This document shows positions 60,043 to 64,000 of a stretch of DNA of 64,000 bases, one piece after another (the stretch's first letter is position 1; the number at the start of each line of letters is the position of its first letter). Source of the DNA: Flavobacterium jumunjinense (GTDB lineage: Bacteria > Bacteroidota > Bacteroidia > Flavobacteriales > Flavobacteriaceae). Made by a program: the position numbers and the translations under genes. The stretch is taken from contig NZ_CP091285.1 of NCBI RefSeq assembly GCF_021650975.2, positions 2,604,001 to 2,668,000 on the forward strand, written 5' to 3'. Below the pieces are notes generated by a model. It was not told where the DNA came from. It saw nothing but the letters and a program-made list of their open reading frames with translations, and did not search any database.

Positions 60043-60807
60043 CTACTTATTTTTCTTTATAATTTCTTCCGCTAAGTTAATATAGTTCATTGCTCCCTTA
60101 CTAGTAGCGTCATAATTAATAATACTTTCACCAAAACTAGGAGCTTCACTCAACTTAATATTTCTCTGAATCACAGTTTCAAAAACCATGTCGTTAAAGT
60201 GTTTTTGCACTTCTTCCACCACTTGGTTCGATAAACGTAAACGAGAATCATACATAGTTAATAGTAAACCTTCAATATCTAATTCTGAATTATGAATTTT
60301 CTGAACACTTTTAATAGTATTCAATAGTTTTCCAAGTCCCTCTAGCGCAAAATACTCACATTGAATAGGAATTACCACACTGTCAGCAGCCGTTAAAGCG
60401 TTTAACGTTAGTAAACCTAAAGAAGGAGCACAGTCTATAAGGATATAATCATATTTGTCTTTAACAGATTCTAATGCTTGCTTCAGCATGTATTCGCGAT
60501 TTTCCTTATCAACTAGTTCAATTTCAATTGCAACTAAGTCAATATGTGCAGGAATAACCCATACATTTGGAGCAGTACATGTCATGGTAGCCTCTTCTGG
60601 AGTGTTACTATGTTCTAGAATTTGATACGTACCTATTTCCACAGTTTCAATGTCGATACCTAAGCCCGAACTAGCATTCGCTTGCGGATCGGCATCTATT
60701 AAAAGTACCTTTTTTTCTAAAACACCTAACGCAGCTGCAAGATTAACTGAAGTCGTTGTTTTTCCTACACCACCTTTTTGGTTGGCAATTGCTATGATTT
60801 TACCCAT
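60043..60807 (-). CDS. parA: Chromosome partitioning ATPase ParA
   Basis: 254 aa from ATG 60,807 (MGKIIAIANQ); an earlier ATG at 60,843 adds 12 residues that lack homology. The deviant Walker A KGGVGKTTT, switch I DADPQANAS and DCAPSLGLLT are standard. It is upstream of, and co-transcribed with, parB. Confidence 0.95.
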   Translation of the reverse strand: MGKIIAIANQKGGVGKTTTSVNLAAALGVLEKKVLLIDADPQANASSGLGIDIETVEIGTYQILEHSNTPEEATMTCTAPNVWVIPAHIDLVAIEIELVDKENREYMLKQALESVKDKYDYILIDCAPSLGLLTLNALTAADSVVIPIQCEYFALEGLGKLLNTIKSVQKIHNSELDIEGLLLTMYDSRLRLSNQVVEEVQKHFNDMVFETVIQRNIKLSEAPSFGESIINYDATSKGAMNYINLAEEIIKKNK

Positions 60808-60843
60808 TTGACTATAAAAAATTTTTGAGTGGTAAAAATACAA

Positions 60844-61091
60844 TTATTTATCGTTTTTTCAACTCTATTTTGTTAACAATACATTAAAGTCTTCCATTCC
60901 CTTATTTTACACAACGAGCTATACCTTTTTCTTTTTTTAGAAGCAAGAAAAATCTGCTAAAAACAAAAAAAGTCCTGCTTTCGCCTTTATCTTTTCTCTA
61001 AAAAAAGGAGAAAAGGATATCGGCTCTATCAGGGCTATTCATTGAAAATAATTCTTTAGGAAGAAATACTATGTTATTCTTTTTTGTAGAA
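60844..61091. other. Non-coding region with REP-like repeat
   Basis: It contains a hairpin CTTTTCTC/GAGAAAAG (about 60,991-61,014) and GGATATCG..CTATCAGGGCTA (61,015-61,037), similar to the repeat targeted by IS110 copy 2. No gene seen. Confidence 0.5.
61015..61037. repeat. REP-like repeat, intact copy
   Basis: GGATATCGGCTCTATCAGGG-like sequence with an upstream inverted stem. Compare 38,913-38,928 plus 40,378-40,383. Confidence 0.5.
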
Positions 61092-61202
61092 CTAATCTCT
61101 TTTAGGAGAATTCTTTTTATCTCTTTTTTCAGCTTTTTTCTCTTTAGCTGTCTTTAAAGGTTCTTTCTTCTCTGTCTTTTTTGCGTCTTGACTTTTTGCC
61201 AT
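61092..61202 (-). CDS. Small very basic protein
   Basis: 36 aa (MAKSQDAKKTEKKEPLKTAK...), rich in Lys and Glu. Similar short proteins with an MAKxQ..KKEP.KTxKEKKAEKR pattern are common in Flavobacterium. No function is known. It is too short for most gene callers. Confidence 0.6.
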   Translation of the reverse strand: MAKSQDAKKTEKKEPLKTAKEKKAEKRDKKNSPKRD

Positions 61203-61270
61203 AATTTCTAAGTTTTAAGTAAAGGTAATTTAAAATAATTCAGAATTTAGTAAAAACTAAGATATTCTTC

Positions 61271-61278
61271 TACATTTG
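61271..61278 (+). promoter_or_regulatory. -7 box of the amidohydrolase gene
   Basis: TACATTTG fits TAnnTTTG, 18 bp before ATG 61,297. TTTA about 21 bp upstream may be the -33 box. Confidence 0.5.
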
Positions 61279-61296
61279 TATCTTAAATCTTTATAT

Positions 61297-62925
61297 ATGA
61301 ATACTTCAAGACTTGCATTTTTTTTTCTATTAAGCTCACTGTTTGCATTTGCTCAAAAGAAAAAAAAGGCAGATTTAATAGTAACCAATGCTAAAGTTTA
61401 CACCGTAAACAATACATTCGAAATTGCAGAAGCTCTTGTTGTAGATGAAGGTAAAATTGTAGCTGTTGGTACTACAAAAGAAATAGAGCAACAATTCTAT
61501 TCCAACACTAAAATTAGTGCAGAAAACCAATTTGTTTACCCTGGGTTTTATGATGCTCACGCACATTTCTACGGTTACGGAATGATGCTTCAAAAAGTAA
61601 ATCTAAAAGCAACAAAAAGTTTCGACGAAGTGCTAGAAAAAGTAGTTGCTTTTCAAGAACAAAAACAATTAAATTTTATAGAAGGAAGAGGTTGGGATCA
61701 AAACGATTGGGAAAACACAGACTTCCCTTCAAGAGAAAAACTAGACGAACTGTTTCCTGATATACCCGTAGTATTAACCAGAATCGATGGTCATGCTATG
61801 TTAGTGAATGGAAAAGCACTCGAGTTAGCGGGCATAACAACAATAAGTACCATTGAAGGAGGACAAATAGAAGTTAAAAACGGAAAAGTGACAGGGATTT
61901 TGGTCGATAATGCAATGGAATTGGTAAAAGCAACCATACCCAATCCAAGTCAGTCCATAAAAATACAAGCACTAAAAGAGGCACAAGCAGAAATGTTCAA
62001 ACATGGCATCACTACAATTAATGAAGCTGGTTTAGAACGCGAAACGATCGAGCTAATAGACAATCTGCAACAAAAAGGAGAACTCGACATTAATATTTAT
62101 GCCATGGTTATGGCTTCCAAAGTAAATATAGATTATTACACGCAATTAGGCATCTATAAAACCGATAAACTAAATGTTCGTTCTTTTAAATTTATGGGCG
62201 ATGGAGCCTTAGGTTCTCGTGGCGGATGTTTGCACCAACCCTATTCCGATAAACCAAAACAATTTGGAGCGCTACTTTCACCCATTAGAGAAATAACACG
62301 CATGGCAGAACAAATTGCCGCTTCAGAATATCAAATGAATACCCATGCTATTGGCGATTCTACCAATACTGTTTTGTTGAAAATATACAAAGACGTTTTA
62401 GAGGGCAAGCCGAATAGAAGATGGAAAATTGAACACGCACAAATTATGCGCGAGCAAGACTTCGATTATTTTACTTTAGGAATTATACCTTCCATTCAGC
62501 CAACACACGCTACTTCCGATATGTATTGGGCAACAGATAGAGTAGGAGAAGAACGTATTAAAAATGCCTATGCCTACAAAAAAATGTTAGACAAAGCAGG
62601 TTTGATAGCCTTAGGAACCGATTTTCCTATAGAAGAAGTAAATCCAATGTATACGTTCTATGCAGCGGTAGCTCGAAAAGACTTACACAATTATCCAGAA
62701 AACGGATTCCAAATGGAGAATGCTTTAACAAGAGAAGAAACCCTAAAGGGAATGACTATTTGGGCAGCCTATTCCGACTTTGAAGAAAATGAAAAAGGAA
62801 GCCTTGAAGTAGGAAAATGGGCCGATTTTACCATTTTCTCAGAAGACCTAATGACAATAGATATTGAGAAAGTACCTTATGTTTTGCCAACAGAAGTTTA
62901 TATAAAAGGAAAGAAAGTAAAATAA
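61297..62925 (+). CDS. Secreted YtcJ-like amidohydrolase
   Basis: 542 aa from ATG 61,297; an upstream TTG start would overlap the promoter. The signal peptide (about 1-20) ends AFAQ. Metal-binding DAHAHFYGYG, LTRIDGHAM, MNTHAIGDST, IEHAQIM and GTDFPIEEVNP fit the amidohydrolase superfamily (YtcJ/exoenzyme type). The substrate is unknown. Confidence 0.85.
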   Translation: MNTSRLAFFFLLSSLFAFAQKKKKADLIVTNAKVYTVNNTFEIAEALVVDEGKIVAVGTTKEIEQQFYSNTKISAENQFVYPGFYDAHAHFYGYGMMLQKVNLKATKSFDEVLEKVVAFQEQKQLNFIEGRGWDQNDWENTDFPSREKLDELFPDIPVVLTRIDGHAMLVNGKALELAGITTISTIEGGQIEVKNGKVTGILVDNAMELVKATIPNPSQSIKIQALKEAQAEMFKHGITTINEAGLERETIELIDNLQQKGELDINIYAMVMASKVNIDYYTQLGIYKTDKLNVRSFKFMGDGALGSRGGCLHQPYSDKPKQFGALLSPIREITRMAEQIAASEYQMNTHAIGDSTNTVLLKIYKDVLEGKPNRRWKIEHAQIMREQDFDYFTLGIIPSIQPTHATSDMYWATDRVGEERIKNAYAYKKMLDKAGLIALGTDFPIEEVNPMYTFYAAVARKDLHNYPENGFQMENALTREETLKGMTIWAAYSDFEENEKGSLEVGKWADFTIFSEDLMTIDIEKVPYVLPTEVYIKGKKVK

Positions 62926-63071
62926 CCTGTTGGGTGTAATTAGTTTTTAATGCGTTTTTTGTTAGTCTGAGTAATTTTCGAGAAGTATTTCTTTTCAGTA
63001 CACGAGTTCTCGATACATTTTTAACTCCGTTACGCTACGTTAAAAAACATTCGAACAGACGTAACCTAGAA

Positions 63072-64000
63072 CTAAATCTTTCTTAACTTTTCCGCTGCGG
63101 CTATCAACGTTTCATCAGTTTTAGCAAAACAAAAACGAAGCATTTGTTTGTCGATTGCATCTTTGTAAAACACCGAAATAGGAATGGAAGCTACACCATG
63201 CGTTGTGATTAATTCTTTCGCAAAATCCATATCGTTTTTCGTACTAATTTGTTTGTAATTTACTACTTGAAAATATGTTCCCTCACAAGGTAATAATTCA
63301 AAACGACTGTCTTTTAGTAGGTTTTGAAACAAATCACGTTTGCGTACATACATGTTGGCAACTGCTGCAAAATCAACTACATCTAAGTATTCCGAAATGA
63401 CGTGTTGCGAAAAACTATTCACACTAAAGACTAAAAATTGATGCACTTTTTTAATCTCGTTCATGATTTTTTCTGGAGCAATTAAATAGCCAACTTTCCA
63501 ACCCGTAACATGTAGCGACTTTCCAAAAGAAGAGGCAATAATCGTCTTGTCTATCAATTTCGGACGTGAATTAGCCGAAATATGAGCATGTGCAAACGAA
63601 ATGTATTCATATACTTCATCACTCAACAATACAACCTGAGGATGTTTGTCTAGCAAACTTTCCAAAGCATCAAATTCGCTTTCCGTCCAAATTCTACCTG
63701 TTGGATTGTGCGGATTGTTTAGTATGATTAGTTTTGTTTTGGCTGTAATTCCAGCTTCAATCCTATTAAAATTAGGAGAATAATCATCATTTAAAGAAAT
63801 GCGAACGGGTTTTCCACCCGCTACTAAAACCGAAGGTTCATAACTATCATAACTAGGGTCTAAAATAATCACTTCATCACCCTGATTCACCAAAGTGTTA
63901 ATCACCGTATAGATACCTTGTGTGGCACCAGCAGTAATTAAAAGTTCGCTAGCCGTATTCACTTTTCGTTGGTAGTTTTTCGCAGTCAGAGCCGCAATTT
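63072..64000 (-). CDS. Class I/II aminotransferase (methionine aminotransferase-like), 5' truncated
   Basis: The frame stays open to the window edge (IAALTAKNYQRKVNTASELLITAGATQGIYT), so the gene is cut at its 5' end. LNNPHNPTGRIW, VLLSDEVYEY (Asp-x-x-Tyr), SSFGKSLHVTGWKVGY (catalytic Lys) and LRFCFAKTDETL identify a PLP-dependent class I aminotransferase. An internal GTG (63,962) is not the real start. Methionine, kynurenine or glutamine use is possible. Confidence 0.85.
   Translation of the reverse strand, partial: IAALTAKNYQRKVNTASELLITAGATQGIYTVINTLVNQGDEVIILDPSYDSYEPSVLVAGGKPVRISLNDDYSPNFNRIEAGITAKTKLIILNNPHNPTGRIWTESEFDALESLLDKHPQVVLLSDEVYEYISFAHAHISANSRPKLIDKTIIASSFGKSLHVTGWKVGYLIAPEKIMNEIKKVHQFLVFSVNSFSQHVISEYLDVVDFAAVANMYVRKRDLFQNLLKDSRFELLPCEGTYFQVVNYKQISTKNDMDFAKELITTHGVASIPISVFYKDAIDKQMLRFCFAKTDETLIAAAEKLRKI

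Noticed and set aside
59143..60807. A parS site next to parAB
   Set aside because: No TGTTCCACGTGGAACA-like palindrome was recognised in the window.

Overview
The window looks like a chromosome segment of a Flavobacteriaceae bacterium, most likely Flavobacterium or a close relative. This rests on the AT-rich sequence, promoters of the form TTTG-N19-TAnnTTTG, the near absence of Shine-Dalgarno sequences, and core genes with Flavobacteria-like relatives (long LepB, DUF5683 next to ParAB, the mutL neighbourhood, MuiA-like and M56/BlaI pairs).

Region 1 (about 1-19,650) is accessory DNA next to a tRNA-Arg(ACG) gene. A tyrosine recombinase (18,303-19,499, minus) lies beside the tRNA 3' end. A tight plus-strand operon (625-12,023) encodes a phage-like gene set: a transglutaminase-like protein, several proteins with a C-terminal membrane anchor and a lysine-rich tail, a capsid candidate followed at once by a strong terminator, a spike-like protein, a lysis cassette (membrane peptide, single-molecule spanin, M23 peptidase) and a polyvalent LPD29/RecA-fold ATPase. 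There is no terminase, portal, sheath, tube or tape-measure gene, so the best reading is a non-tailed, probably membrane-containing prophage or a relative of one. Cargo follows: DoxX, SDR and TetR genes; cupin and nitroreductase genes; and a divergent HxlR gene. The left attachment site is not in the window.

Three insertion sequences are present. Two are IS110-family elements (12,207-13,670 and 40,382-41,842), each with a recognisable bridge RNA upstream of its recombinase gene. The guide segments in these RNAs match the sequences flanking each insertion: copy 1 sits in the 3' end of a group II intron remnant, and copy 2 sits in a REP-like repeat beside one end of an IS4-family element. The IS4-family element (38,929-40,368) has 19-bp inverted repeats and a 9-bp target duplication.

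Region 2 (about 20,000-38,815) is core or near-core chromosome: M56/BlaI sensor pair, MFS transporter, serine hydrolase, DEAD-box helicase, RluF, a coiled-coil protein, NIF3, LpxK, purine nucleoside phosphorylase, a TPR hybrid histidine kinase, GAPDH and a MuiA-like protein.

Region 3 (42,000-64,000) is housekeeping: LipA, a decayed MFS gene, ECF sigma factor, glycosyltransferase, MurB, RecF, a TPR protein, RibH, MutL, two rhomboid proteases, an EEP-family hydrolase, WbqC, LepB flanked by two four-helix-bundle genes, DapB, DUF5683, ParB, ParA, an amidohydrolase and a 5'-truncated aminotransferase.
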